Shown piece by piece: positions 33,775 through 42,688 of a stretch of DNA of 64,000 nucleotides. Location: contig NZ_SRSG01000010.1 in assembly GCF_005543295.1 (NCBI RefSeq), forward strand, positions 62,001 to 126,000. Reading direction: 5' to 3'. Both the position numbers and the translations under genes were made by a program. A model generated the notes under the pieces. The model was not told the DNA's origin. It did not search any database and was given only the letters and a program-made list of their open reading frames with translations. The DNA is from Halalkalirubrum salinum. GTDB lineage: Archaea; Halobacteriota; Halobacteria; Halobacteriales; Haloferacaceae. The stretch's first letter is position 1, and every line of letters starts with the position of its first letter.

Positions 33775-35700
33775 ATGTCATCTGAGCAATCCAACCCGAC
33801 GGCTGGGGAACGCACTGACACGGAAACACGCGAGACAGCCGAGGAAGCCGGCTTTACGCTGCCGAGCCTCTCGGTTAATCGCCGAGGCTTCATGAAAGCT
33901 GGCGCAGCAGCCGGCGCACTTGGCAGCCTCGCTGGCTGTACGAGCATGCTGAGCAGCGACGGCAACGGTGACGACGGTACGGTTGAAGCGGCTGGAGCCG
34001 ATCATACAATCCCACCGAGGGAACTGGACGAGTACTACGGATTCCTGAGCGGCGGCCACTCCGGGAACATCCGGGTGTACGGGATCCCGTCGATGCGCGA
34101 AATCATGCAGATTCCGGTGTTCAACCGCGAGAGCGCCCGTGGGTACGGTTTCGACGACGAGACCCGCGAAATGCTCGAAGACGCCGGCGGGTACACGTGG
34201 GGAGACACCCACCACCCACGGCTGAGCCAGACCGACAACGACTACGACGGCCGATTCGCGTACGTCAACGACAAAGCGAACGGCCGGATGGCCCGAATCA
34301 ACCTCAAGTACTTCGAGACGGACGCGATCGTCGACATCCCGAACCAGCAAGGAACCCACGGCGCGTGCGCCCGCTTGCCTGACACCGACCTCATATTCGG
34401 CGTCGGCGAGTTCCGCGTCCCGGTTCCGAACGACGGACGCGACCTCGAAGACCCCGACGCGTACGGATCGGTGATCGCGGCGATCAACCCCGAGTCGATG
34501 AACGTGGAATGGGAGGTGCTCGTCGACGGCAACATGGACAATGGCGACGGCGGCAAGGAGGGTCGGTGGTTCTTTGCGACCGGCTACAACAGCGAGGGAG
34601 CAACAAACGAGGAAGGAATGACCCGCGACGACCGCGACATGGTCAAAGCCTTCGACCTCCCGGCGATCGAGGAAGCCGTCGAGGCTGGCGAATACGAGAT
34701 GATAAACGACGTGCCGGTCGTCGACGGTCGAAAAGACAGCCCCCTGAACGAGGGTGACGATCCGATCGTCTACTACATCCCGACGCCGAAGAGCCCCCAC
34801 GGGGTGAGCGTCACGCCGGACAACAAGTACGCGATCGCCAGCGGCAAACTCGACCCGACAGCGTCGGTCATCGAAATCGACATGATCGACGAGGTTGACG
34901 ACCCCGCAGACGCGATCGTCGGCCGGCCACAGCTTGGATTGGGGCCACTACACACCGCCTACGACGGCCGCGGACACGCGTACACGACGCTGTTCATCGA
35001 CTCGCAGGTAGTCAAATGGGATATCGAGGCGGCCGTGGAGGCCGAGCCCGGGTCCGAAAGCCCGGTGATCGAAAAGATCGATGTCCACTACAACCCTGGG
35101 CACCTGATCGCCGCAGAGTCGTACACTGCCGATCCTGCGGGCGACTGGCTCATCTCGTTGAACAAGCTCTCGAAAGACCGATTCCTCCCGGTCGGTCCGA
35201 TGCACCCAGAAAATGACCAGCTGATCTACATCGGCGACGACGAGGAGGGGATGCAGCTGATGAAGGACTCGCCGGCGTACGCCGAACCGCACGACGCGTC
35301 GATCTGTCACCGCTCGAAGATCGAACCCGCGTCCACGTACGACCCAGAAGACCTCGAGCTGGAACCGACAGCAAAGGGTGATGAGTCGATCGAGCGCGAC
35401 GGCGACCGCGTTACCGTCGAAATGTACTCCGAGCGGAACCAGTTCGGGTTCGAGGAGATCATCGTCAACGAAGGCGATACTGTCGAGATGAAGGTGACGA
35501 ACATCGAGACGACGAGTGATATCCTCCACTCGGTGGCGATTCCCGAGTACGATATCAATGTGAAGGTCGCCCCACAGGAGACGCGGAAGGTGACGTTCGA
35601 GGCAGACAAGCCCGGCGTCTACTGGTTCTACTGTGGGTTCTTCTGCAGTGCACTGCACCTCGAAATGCGTTCGCGGCTCATCGTTAGAGCAGCGGAATAA
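33775..35700 (+). CDS. nosZ: Nitrous-oxide reductase
   Basis: A 641-aa copper enzyme that reduces N2O to N2 outside the membrane. A twin-arginine signal (NRRGFMKAG, 35-43) ends at a lipobox LAGC with Cys55, so it is probably Tat-exported and lipid-anchored. The central part is a beta-propeller carrying CuZ histidines (for example GDTHHPRLS and PKSPHGVSV). The cupredoxin domain ends in the CuA motif C620-x3-C624-x3-H628-x2-M631 (YCGFFCSALHLEM), with a further His in ILHSVAIP. All CuA ligands appear present. It opens the nos cluster. Confidence 0.95.
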   Translation: MSSEQSNPTAGERTDTETRETAEEAGFTLPSLSVNRRGFMKAGAAAGALGSLAGCTSMLSSDGNGDDGTVEAAGADHTIPPRELDEYYGFLSGGHSGNIRVYGIPSMREIMQIPVFNRESARGYGFDDETREMLEDAGGYTWGDTHHPRLSQTDNDYDGRFAYVNDKANGRMARINLKYFETDAIVDIPNQQGTHGACARLPDTDLIFGVGEFRVPVPNDGRDLEDPDAYGSVIAAINPESMNVEWEVLVDGNMDNGDGGKEGRWFFATGYNSEGATNEEGMTRDDRDMVKAFDLPAIEEAVEAGEYEMINDVPVVDGRKDSPLNEGDDPIVYYIPTPKSPHGVSVTPDNKYAIASGKLDPTASVIEIDMIDEVDDPADAIVGRPQLGLGPLHTAYDGRGHAYTTLFIDSQVVKWDIEAAVEAEPGSESPVIEKIDVHYNPGHLIAAESYTADPAGDWLISLNKLSKDRFLPVGPMHPENDQLIYIGDDEEGMQLMKDSPAYAEPHDASICHRSKIEPASTYDPEDLELEPTAKGDESIERDGDRVTVEMYSERNQFGFEEIIVNEGDTVEMKVTNIETTSDILHSVAIPEYDINVKVAPQETRKVTFEADKPGVYWFYCGFFCSALHLEMRSRLIVRAAE

Positions 35701-35729
35701 CCACACACGAAAACACGAGACACAAATCC

Positions 35730-36479
35730 ATGGTACCCTCGATCGATCGGTTCGGCGAACTCAGACGCGGCCTCCCGCTAATAGCCGCAGCGCTGTTGCT
35801 CGGCGCACTACTCGTCCCAGTGTGGCGGATCACGCTCACTGCGCCGCAGTATCCGGGCGAGGCGCTGTTTATTGATTTGTACGCGTATCCACGGCTGGGC
35901 GGCGATTACCTGGAGGTCCATGGACTCAACAAGTACGTTGGGTTCTACTATCCCGATCCGGTGTTCATCGAGCCGAACTTCCCGGTTCACGAGAAGTCGA
36001 TCGCGACGCCGGAGTGGCTCCTCGGTCCCATCGTCTTCGTCGCGCTCTCGGCGACGGGCGTGTTCGTCGCGCTCGCCCCAACCGTCCGCAAGCTCAAGCT
36101 CGGGTTGACCGCGCAGCTCGTCGGGACGATCGGGGTCTTCATCGCCCTGTTTGCGTTCATCCAGTTCCGGCTCTACCAGGCTGGGCACTCGCTGGATCCA
36201 GACGCGCCGATCGCCGGCGTCGAAGGGTTCACACCGCCACTGTTGGGCAGCTACCAGGTGGCGAACATCAGTGGATTCGCGTGGTTTGGCCCCGGCGGCT
36301 ACATGACGTTCATTGCGTTTGTCCTGCTCGTTGCAGCGTTCCTCGCACGGGACACCGACGCCCGGTTCACAGACGTGCCAGCGATCGTTCGATCACAGAC
36401 CCAACGGGTACAGACGAAACTCGATCCCCGGAACCGAGACGAGAAACAACTGACTGGAGACACAAACGATCATGCATAA
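35730..36479 (+). CDS. Membrane protein of the nos cluster
   Basis: A 249-aa protein with about four membrane helices (LPLIAAALLLGALLVPVW, LLGPIVFVALSATGVFVALA, AQLVGTIGVFIALFAFIQF, MTFIAFVLLVAAFLA). A region outside the membrane is rich in tyrosine and proline (YPRLGGDYLEVHGLNKYVGF). Equivalent membrane proteins follow nosZ in other haloarchaea and some bacteria and may help copper delivery or electron transfer; no nosL or nosR is visible in this window. It lies 29 bases after nosZ and overlaps nosD by eight bases. Function is inferred from position only. Confidence 0.75.
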   Translation: MVPSIDRFGELRRGLPLIAAALLLGALLVPVWRITLTAPQYPGEALFIDLYAYPRLGGDYLEVHGLNKYVGFYYPDPVFIEPNFPVHEKSIATPEWLLGPIVFVALSATGVFVALAPTVRKLKLGLTAQLVGTIGVFIALFAFIQFRLYQAGHSLDPDAPIAGVEGFTPPLLGSYQVANISGFAWFGPGGYMTFIAFVLLVAAFLARDTDARFTDVPAIVRSQTQRVQTKLDPRNRDEKQLTGDTNDHA

Positions 36480-37875
36480 TACCGCCACCGAGATCGGGTT
36501 CCTTGCGCTCGCCTGCGCGATCGTGCTCGTCGCCGTTGCCGTGCCGTTCGTCGCAGCGACACCGGATGCAGAGCCGATGGACCCGACCGCGGCGGCGGAT
36601 TTCGCCCCTGGAACGGCCGCAGCCGAGGTGACTGCCCCTGATGCGGCGGGAACCGCGACGATCAACGGCGAGACGTACGAGAGTGTCTCTGCAGCAATCG
36701 ACGCCGCTGAGCCGGGCGACACAGTCGTCCTCACAGGACGGTTCGACGAGCGGGTGAACGTCTCTGTCGACGATCTCACCATCGTTGCTGATGAGAGCGG
36801 TGCGGTCATCGATGGCGGCGACGAGGGACGCGTGGTGACGATTAGCGGCGAGAATGTCACCGTCTCAGGCGTCTGGGTCCGTGGTTCTGGGACAGATCTC
36901 ACCGAGGAAGATGCAGGAATCTTCATCGCTGGCGACGGCGCGACGATCGAAACGGTTCGAGTGAGCGACTCGGCGTTCGGAATCTGGATCGACGGTGCCG
37001 ATCGCGCGACGATCGCAGACGTCCGTATCGACGGTCAATCTGACGTGCACCCAGTGACAGAGCGAGGAAACGGGATTCAACTGTTCGAGACGAGCGACAC
37101 CGTCGTTCGCGACAGTGAGATCACCGACACCCGCGACGGGTTGTACTTCTCGTGGGCGAGCAACGTGACCGCGGAGAACAACACGATGTGGAATACTCGC
37201 TACGGCGTCCACTACATGTACTCCGACGGAAATCGTCTCGTGAACAACACCGCAGTCGACAACGGCGTCGGCTACGCACTCATGGTGAGCGACGAGCTCG
37301 TGGTCAAAAACAACACTGCGGTGCGAAACACCGACACGAGCGGGCACGGAATCCTCGCGAAGGACATCGAGCGATCGGCGCTCACGAACAACACGATTGT
37401 CGACAACAAAAACGGCCTGTACGCCTACAACGCACAGCACAACCGGATCACGGACAACCTCGTGTTGGGAAACGATATCGGGATCCACAGCTCTGCGGGC
37501 AGTAGCGGGCAGACCCTTGCTGGAAACAGCTTCGTTGAGAACGGTCGCGCAGTCGCGGTGTCGACCGGTAAACTCCACCAGTGGAACGACACTGACCGTG
37601 GCAACTACTGGAGTGATGCACGGATACTCGATCGAAACGGTGACGGGACAAGCGAGATCAGACACCGACCGGCCGGCCTCGTTGAACACCTGATCGCCGA
37701 GTATCCGCAGGCCGCAATCTTCGCAGATAGCCCTGCCTTTGAGGCTGTCCGGATGGCCGAAAGCTCGTTCCCGATCGTCGACTCGCCGGGCGTCGTCGAT
37801 CACCACCCGCTGACCGAACCACCACACGACTGGAAGCGGTACGTCGCCAAAGAGCCGACCAGCCACGAAACATAG
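36472..37875 (+). CDS. nosD: NosD-type copper-site maturation protein (right-handed beta-helix)
   Basis: A 467-aa exported protein. An N-terminal hydrophobic segment (IGFLALACAIVLVAVAVPFV) acts as signal peptide or anchor. Residues 60-380 form repeated CASH/parallel beta-helix units (NNTAVDNGVGYALMV, NNTAVRNTDTSGHGI, NNTIVDNKNGLYAYN). This fits NosD, needed with NosFY for CuZ centre assembly. The tail has basic and acidic segments with an HH pair (VDHHPLTEPP). It is fourth from last in the nosZ-orf-nosD-nosF-nosY cluster, 19 bases before nosF. Confidence 0.9.
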   Translation: MHNTATEIGFLALACAIVLVAVAVPFVAATPDAEPMDPTAAADFAPGTAAAEVTAPDAAGTATINGETYESVSAAIDAAEPGDTVVLTGRFDERVNVSVDDLTIVADESGAVIDGGDEGRVVTISGENVTVSGVWVRGSGTDLTEEDAGIFIAGDGATIETVRVSDSAFGIWIDGADRATIADVRIDGQSDVHPVTERGNGIQLFETSDTVVRDSEITDTRDGLYFSWASNVTAENNTMWNTRYGVHYMYSDGNRLVNNTAVDNGVGYALMVSDELVVKNNTAVRNTDTSGHGILAKDIERSALTNNTIVDNKNGLYAYNAQHNRITDNLVLGNDIGIHSSAGSSGQTLAGNSFVENGRAVAVSTGKLHQWNDTDRGNYWSDARILDRNGDGTSEIRHRPAGLVEHLIAEYPQAAIFADSPAFEAVRMAESSFPIVDSPGVVDHHPLTEPPHDWKRYVAKEPTSHET

Positions 37876-37894
37876 CGCACTCAACAGGAAGACC

Positions 37895-38674
37895 ATGGAG
37901 ATCAACGCAACAAACGTACGGAAGACGTATGGGGACGTGACCGCCCTCGACGGACTCTCAGTATCGATCCCCGACGGATCGACCTTTGGGATCCTCGGGA
38001 CCAACGGAGCCGGGAAGACGACGCTGTTCAAGCTGCTCATCGGCCACGATCGTCCCGACGAGGGAACGATCACCGTTGGCGGCGAGTCGGTGACCGACGC
38101 GGGGCGACGGATTAGAGAGCACGTCAGCTATCTGCCGGAACACATCGGCTTTCCGGCGTCGTTAACCGGACGAGAGGTACTGGCGTTCCACGCCCGCGTC
38201 CGTGGGCTATCTGCCGACGGCCGGACCGCCGACGCGATCGATCGAGTTGGCCTCTCACCCGAGGCAGCGGATCGGCCAGTTTCGGGGTACTCGAATGGGA
38301 TGAAGCGGCGGCTTGGACTCGCGGCTGTGCTGCTCGCCGAACCGTCAGTGTTGATCCTCGACGAGCCGACTGCCGGGCTTGATCCGCGTGGAGTAACCGA
38401 GTTTCATCAAATTGTCGAACGAATCGGCGCAGAGACTGAGGCGACGATCGTCTTCTGTTCGCACGTCCTCTCGGAGGTCGAACGCCTCTGTGATCAGATC
38501 GCCATCCTCCACGAGGGCACGGTTCGTGCGAGCGGTCCTGTCGCGGAACTCGTCGGAGACTCCGTCGAGTTCGATGACGGTACGATTGAGCGATCGGGGC
38601 TCGATGCGGCGTTTCACGAGGCAGTCGGCGGCTCACCAGACGAACGCAATGAACTGGCGGAGGTACCCTCATGA
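37895..38674 (+). CDS. nosF: ABC transporter ATPase NosF
   Basis: A 259-aa nucleotide-binding subunit paired with NosY for sulfur or copper-centre maturation of NosZ. Walker A is GTNGAGKTTL (about 35-44), signature YSNGMKRRLGLAAVLL, Walker B with catalytic Glu VLILDEPTAGLDP, and switch His in FCSHVLSE. Its stop overlaps the nosY start (ATGA), as is usual for the pair. Confidence 0.92.
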   Translation: MEINATNVRKTYGDVTALDGLSVSIPDGSTFGILGTNGAGKTTLFKLLIGHDRPDEGTITVGGESVTDAGRRIREHVSYLPEHIGFPASLTGREVLAFHARVRGLSADGRTADAIDRVGLSPEAADRPVSGYSNGMKRRLGLAAVLLAEPSVLILDEPTAGLDPRGVTEFHQIVERIGAETEATIVFCSHVLSEVERLCDQIAILHEGTVRASGPVAELVGDSVEFDDGTIERSGLDAAFHEAVGGSPDERNELAEVPS

Positions 38675-39624
38675 ACAATAACGGCACGACAGACGGAGAT
38701 ATGGCCACGGCAGGCGAGATCGATCCGGACGAGCGGGCCGTCTCAGACGGTGGCTATGTCGAGGCAGCGACGGATACGATCGGGCACGTCAACGCCACTG
38801 CGTCGACGGATGGCTGGCGAGCCGTCGTCCGTCACATCGGGATCGTCGGGGCGACGGAGTACCGACTGGCGGTTCGCAGTCGCTGGGTGATCGCACTCGC
38901 TGGGCTGTTTACCCTCTTTGGTGCGATGATCCTCACATTCAGCGGTTCAGCCGTCGGTCCAGAGGGCTTAGAGCGGGTTGTCGCCTCGCTGGCGAGCCTC
39001 GCGGTGTACTTAGTTCCGCTTGCGGCGCTGGCGTTCGGGTACGACGCGATCGTCGGCCGTGAAGCCGACGGGTGGCTCGCGGTCGTCCTCTCGCTGCCGA
39101 TCGCGAGACGCGATGTCGTCGTGGGAACGTACCTCGGGCGGCTGCTCACCCTTACTGGCGCGGTCGTCGTCGGATTCGGGTTCACCGGCGTGTTGTTGCT
39201 GCGAGAGTTTGGCGCGGCCTACTGGGGATCGTACCTCCAGTTCTTCGTGGCAGCGATTGTGCTCGCGGCGGCATTCCTCGCGATCGCGACCCTGATCTCG
39301 ACGATCGCCCGCGAGAAGACACACGCGCTCGGAGCGGCACTGCTCGTGTGGGTGTGGTTCGTGTTGATCCACGACCTGCTCTCGCTTGGGTTCGTTGCGG
39401 CGTTTTCGCTGCCAGACGTCGCGCTGTCGGCGCTTGTGCTCGCGAATCCGGCGAGCGCCTTTCGGGTGCTCGTGTTGAGTGGGCTCGGTGCAACGACCGG
39501 CGGATTCGCTGACGCACTCGCGGGAACCGCCCTCTCAACGAGTGTGCTCGCTGCGACGCTTCTCGCGTGGTGTATCCTGCCGATCGCCACTGCAGCGATC
39601 CTGATCGATCGCCGGAGGCTGTGA
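38671..39624 (+). CDS. nosY: ABC-2 permease NosY
   Basis: A 317-aa membrane permease with about six helices, including WVIALAGLFTLFGAMILTF, LASLAVYLVPLAALAFGYD, LLTLTGAVVVGFGFTGVLL, FFVAAIVLAAAFLAIATLI, ALLVWVWFVLIHDLLSLGF and VLAATLLAWCILPIATAAI. The conserved phrase GREADGWLAVVLSLPIARRD after helix 2 is typical of NosY-like permeases. An acidic N-terminal extension of about 50 residues precedes the first helix. It ends the nosZ-nosY transcription unit. Confidence 0.9.
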   Translation: MNNNGTTDGDMATAGEIDPDERAVSDGGYVEAATDTIGHVNATASTDGWRAVVRHIGIVGATEYRLAVRSRWVIALAGLFTLFGAMILTFSGSAVGPEGLERVVASLASLAVYLVPLAALAFGYDAIVGREADGWLAVVLSLPIARRDVVVGTYLGRLLTLTGAVVVGFGFTGVLLLREFGAAYWGSYLQFFVAAIVLAAAFLAIATLISTIAREKTHALGAALLVWVWFVLIHDLLSLGFVAAFSLPDVALSALVLANPASAFRVLVLSGLGATTGGFADALAGTALSTSVLAATLLAWCILPIATAAILIDRRRL

Positions 39625-39698
39625 TGAACGACATATAGTCTGACAGTATATTCAACGTCGAATCAAAAGAGGCACCCTCGATCGCTGGAACTGAACGA

Positions 39699-40367
39699 CT
39701 ACTCTCCTTTGATTTTTCGTTCGATCGCCTGACTCGGAACCGAGAGATCATCAATGAAGTTCTTGATGACCGCCTCCTCAGCGCGGTGGAGTGTCTCACT
39801 ACAGGTCGACTTTGCGATCCCCACAGCATCGGCGAGTTCGGTCAGCGAACAGTCACGCGGAGTATTGTAGTATCCCATCTCGACGGCCCGAAGCAAGAGG
39901 CGCTGTTGTTTTTCAGTCAGCAACTGACTCGTGTGCAGCCGTTCTTGGATGTACTCAACCTCGAAGTCGAGTCCGAAGTTCCGAAACTGTGTGCCGAGCG
40001 CCGACAGCCGCTCGTGGCTGCCAGTCACATCTAACGTCGCCTTTCCATTTTGCATTTCGACCGGGAAGTCGATCGCCATCCCCGCCGACTGAGCCGAAAG
40101 CATGATGAGCGGCGCGGTCGTTTCAAACTGGACGGTCGCTTCCCCCTCAGTCCGCTGGAGAATTTCCATCTCGACGATCGTCTCGTGTGCCTGTGCCTCC
40201 GCTAACAGCTCGTCGATATCATCGCTGATGAGCCGAAAGAGGGCAAATCCGGCGTCTTCGCTCGGAACTGCGCTCAGTACATGCAGCGTGGCCTCAGGGT
40301 ACTTTCGAGAGATTTCCCCAACCCAAAGCAGCTCCGGCATCGTCAGCGTCAGCCGTGCCTGTGTCAT
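39699..40367 (-). CDS. Bat-type HTH (HTH-10) transcription regulator
   Basis: A 222-aa haloarchaeal regulator with a bacterio-opsin-activator-type N-terminal sensor region and a C-terminal HTH-10: LLTEKQQRLLLRAVEMGYYN (about 152-171), then SLTELADAVGIAKSTCSETLHRAEE. Lacking the N-terminal cysteine cluster reported for NarO, it is probably a relative rather than NarO itself. Its gene is convergent with nosY and preceded by a perfect CGAAC palindrome 46 bases before its ATG, so it may be oxygen- or nitrogen-oxide-controlled. A role in nos regulation is plausible by position. Confidence 0.85.
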   Translation of the reverse strand: MTQARLTLTMPELLWVGEISRKYPEATLHVLSAVPSEDAGFALFRLISDDIDELLAEAQAHETIVEMEILQRTEGEATVQFETTAPLIMLSAQSAGMAIDFPVEMQNGKATLDVTGSHERLSALGTQFRNFGLDFEVEYIQERLHTSQLLTEKQQRLLLRAVEMGYYNTPRDCSLTELADAVGIAKSTCSETLHRAEEAVIKNFIDDLSVPSQAIERKIKGE

Positions 40368-40412
40368 GGCTCACTGTTGAGCCACCGGACGTAAAGTGGT
40401 TTCGAGAAGAGT

Positions 40413-40424
40413 CGAACATGTTCG
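40413..40424. promoter_or_regulatory. NarO-like box upstream of the HTH regulator
   Basis: CGAACATGTTCG is a perfect 12-bp palindrome, 46 bases from the ATG of the HTH regulator on the minus strand and in the gap behind the DUF2249 gene. It matches the boxes at 33666 and 40783. Confidence 0.5.
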
Positions 40425-40450
40425 TCCAGAATGGCTGATCGGAGCGGACG

Positions 40451-40741
40451 TTACAGGTCTGTGACCCAGATCGCCGAGACAACTGCGCCGTCTGTCTGGA
40501 CGCCGAGGAACGTCGGGCCCGGATCCGTTGCTGTCACGTACGTGTAGCCTCGGTCGTCGAGTTTTGGATAGAGAAACTGTGGGGCGCGATCGTTCAACTG
40601 TACTAGTACGGTCTCCTCTGGCAGTTCGGTCAACAGTTCCAGCGTTTCTTTGAGCGGCCCCGGCGGACTCAACTCGCGAACGTCGAGGACCTCGACGGGG
40701 CGATCGCGTGGTACCGCTGGCTCTGTGGATGTCTCAGCCAT
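40451..40741 (-). CDS. DUF2249 domain protein
   Basis: A 96-aa soluble protein. EVLDVRELSPPGPLKETLEL near residues 16-35 and LVQLNDRAPQFLYPKLDDRG match DUF2249, a TusA-like fold found next to nitrite, nitric-oxide and nitrous-oxide metabolism genes. It may handle copper, sulfur or redox centres, but no function is established. The ATG at 40741 is chosen because the upstream extension looks random. It lies upstream of the HTH regulator on the same strand. Confidence 0.8.
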   Translation of the reverse strand: MAETSTEPAVPRDRPVEVLDVRELSPPGPLKETLELLTELPEETVLVQLNDRAPQFLYPKLDDRGYTYVTATDPGPTFLGVQTDGAVVSAIWVTDL

Positions 40742-40782
40742 GACAAATAGAGGTAGCCACGGGCAACACCAGTGAATTCCGC

Positions 40783-40794
40783 CGAACATGTTTG
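40783..40794. promoter_or_regulatory. NarO-like box between the DUF2249 gene and halocyanin gene
   Basis: CGAACATGTTTG is a 12-bp near-palindrome with one mismatch, 42 bases from the ATG of the DUF2249 gene and about 70 bases before the halocyanin start, so it could serve both divergent genes. Confidence 0.45.
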
Positions 40795-40865
40795 CCCATC
40801 TTGTCGCCGGCTGGGAATAATCGTGCGAGGTATATGTACTGCCACCATATCATGAAATGAGATCA

Positions 40866-41432
40866 ATGAGCGACAACAACCGGCTCGATCGGCGTAAGTT
40901 CGTACAGTTGACGGGCGCGACCGCAGCGACGGCGTTCATCGCGGGTTGTGCAGGCGGAGACGGTAACGGCGTCGATCCGAGCGAGGATGGGAACGGCGAT
41001 GACGGCAACGGGAACGGTGGAAACGGGGACGATGGTAACGGCGATGGTGGCAACGGCAACGGCAATGGCGGTGGTGGCGAATTCCTCGACGATGAGCCGG
41101 ACTATGAGGGCTTTTTCGACGACGTCGAGAACTACGAAAGAACCGTCGACATGACGGATCAAGACTCGGTTACGGTCATGGTCGGTGCCGGCGGCGGTCT
41201 GCTGTTCGATCCTCCCGCAGTCGCCGTTAGCCCAGGCACAACCGTTACCTGGGAGTGGACCGGCGAAGGTGGCGGACATAACGTCGCCGCCGAGGACGGG
41301 TCTTTCGAGAGCGACACCGTTGAAGAGGAAGGCCACACGTTTGAACATAGTTTCGAGGAAGAAGGCGTCTTCACGTACGTGTGTACGCCTCACGAGGCAC
41401 TCGGGATGAAAGGCGCAGTCGTCGTACAGTAA
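40866..41432 (+). CDS. Halocyanin-type blue copper protein
   Basis: A 188-aa exported cupredoxin. A twin-arginine signal (DRRKFVQLTGA) ends at a lipobox IAGC (Cys28); a Gly/Asn/Asp-rich linker follows (about residues 30-70). The plastocyanin-like domain carries copper ligands His in GGGHNVAAED and the C-terminal CTPHEALGM (Cys173, His176, Met181). It is a likely electron donor on the outer face, conceivably to NosZ given its neighbours. A start at 40857 would add three residues and cannot be excluded. Confidence 0.9.
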   Translation: MSDNNRLDRRKFVQLTGATAATAFIAGCAGGDGNGVDPSEDGNGDDGNGNGGNGDDGNGDGGNGNGNGGGGEFLDDEPDYEGFFDDVENYERTVDMTDQDSVTVMVGAGGGLLFDPPAVAVSPGTTVTWEWTGEGGGHNVAAEDGSFESDTVEEEGHTFEHSFEEEGVFTYVCTPHEALGMKGAVVVQ

Positions 41433-41549
41433 CGAGACAAGACTGGCGAACAATTCTTACCGATCGTGTGGTCCGGCGAAATAATACACGATCGCGCATA
41501 GAACACTGAACTTCGAACCGTTTTTGGGCTCGACCGTCCAACAGCCCGC

Positions 41550-42104
41550 ATGACCAGAATTGTCGTTATCGACAACCACGGGCAATTCACGCATCTAGAG
41601 CACCGTGCACTGCGGGATCTCGGCGTGGATACCGAACTCATCGACAACGAGACCGCACCCGACGCGGTTGCGGCCGACGGGATCGTTCTCTCGGGAGGGC
41701 CAGACATGGATCGTGCGGGTCGGTCTGCAGAGTATCTCGACGGTGATCGGCCCGTCCTCGGAATCTGTCTGGGGATGCAGTTGATCGCCGAGGAACTGGG
41801 CGGCTCGGTCGACTCGGGCGACTACGGCGGCTACGCAGACGTCGACGTCGAGATCGTCGACGCCGACGACCCGCTCGTGGGATCGCTGGCGCCGGAAACA
41901 CGCGTGTGGGCGAGCCACGCTGACGAGGTTAAAACCGTCCCAAACGGCTTTACTCGTACCGCAAAAAGTGACGTCTGTGGAGTCGAGGCGATGAGTAATC
42001 CCGAGGCAGGGTTGTACGGCGTCCAGTGGCACCCAGAGGTTGCACACACGGAGCGAGGCCAGGAGGTCTTCGAGAATTTCCTCGCGATCTGTGACGCCTG
42101 GTAG
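41550..42104 (+). CDS. guaAA: GMP synthase subunit A (glutamine amidotransferase)
   Basis: A 184-aa class I glutamine amidotransferase that supplies ammonia to the separate ATP-pyrophosphatase subunit in GMP synthesis. The nucleophile is Cys73 in GICLGMQLIAEELGG; the His/Glu pair is His161 and Glu163 in VQWHPEVAH; the oxyanion segment is LSGGPDMDRAG. The archaeal two-subunit arrangement is normal; the other subunit is not in this window. Confidence 0.95.
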   Translation: MTRIVVIDNHGQFTHLEHRALRDLGVDTELIDNETAPDAVAADGIVLSGGPDMDRAGRSAEYLDGDRPVLGICLGMQLIAEELGGSVDSGDYGGYADVDVEIVDADDPLVGSLAPETRVWASHADEVKTVPNGFTRTAKSDVCGVEAMSNPEAGLYGVQWHPEVAHTERGQEVFENFLAICDAW

Positions 42105-42126
42105 CGGTCAGTGAACACGCGTCCTG

Positions 42127-42645
42127 CTACGTTCCGCCGCTGGGCTCAATCCCAGGAAGCCGTCGACGCGACGCCGTTGTCTTCGAGTCAACGTCGGCCA
42201 TCGCTGGATCGTCTGCAGGGCGAATCCGGGTGACAAACACCGGGATCTCTGCAGTCCGAACGACGCGTTCTGTCACGCTGCCGGCGTGGATGAACCGGCC
42301 GATCGCCGATCGACCATGGGTCCCAACGACGATGACGTCGGCGTCGTACTGATCTGCGGCCGCGACGATCTCGTCGGCGGGAACGCCCCGGCGAAGGTGT
42401 TTGTGTACGTTAATTCCATGCTCGGTCGCGGCTGTTTCGATCGTATCGAGCGCCTTCGTACCTTCGTCTTCCATCCGCTCGACGATCATATCGTACTCTG
42501 TCGCGCTCGGGTACCGGTGATCGACGACATACAGCGCTTGGACCTCTGCGTCCGAGAGCCTCGCCAAGCGAATACTATGTTCGATGACCGGCGTAGATCC
42601 AGGGCTGCCGTCTGTCGCAACGAGTATCCGATCGTACGAGTCCAT
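42127..42645 (-). CDS. Universal stress protein (UspA family)
   Basis: A 172-aa Usp-domain protein. The N-terminal strand ILVATDGSPGSTPVIEHSI binds ATP together with DVIVVGTHGRSAIGRFIHAG followed by SVTERVV, the G-2x-G-9x-G-S/T motif. It ends in a basic tail. Presumably a nucleotide-binding stress protein. The ATG at 42645 (MDSYDRILVATDG) is favoured over an upstream frame. Between guaAA and a zinc-finger gene, both unrelated. Confidence 0.9.
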   Translation of the reverse strand: MDSYDRILVATDGSPGSTPVIEHSIRLARLSDAEVQALYVVDHRYPSATEYDMIVERMEDEGTKALDTIETAATEHGINVHKHLRRGVPADEIVAAADQYDADVIVVGTHGRSAIGRFIHAGSVTERVVRTAEIPVFVTRIRPADDPAMADVDSKTTASRRRLPGIEPSGGT

Positions 42646-42688
42646 GCGTGTCACTGACACGTACGGATGAAAAATAGTCTCCGGTCGA

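Noticed and set aside
33778-34800. 340-codon frame antisense to nosZ
   Set aside because: The plus strand encodes a complete nitrous-oxide reductase with all CuA ligands.
36865-38073. 402-codon frame antisense to nosD and nosF
   Set aside because: Both plus-strand genes are clear and the antisense frame spans their junction.
40940-41080. Possible minisatellite in the halocyanin gene
   Set aside because: The Gly/Asn/Asp codon runs are an irregular low-complexity linker with no fixed period.
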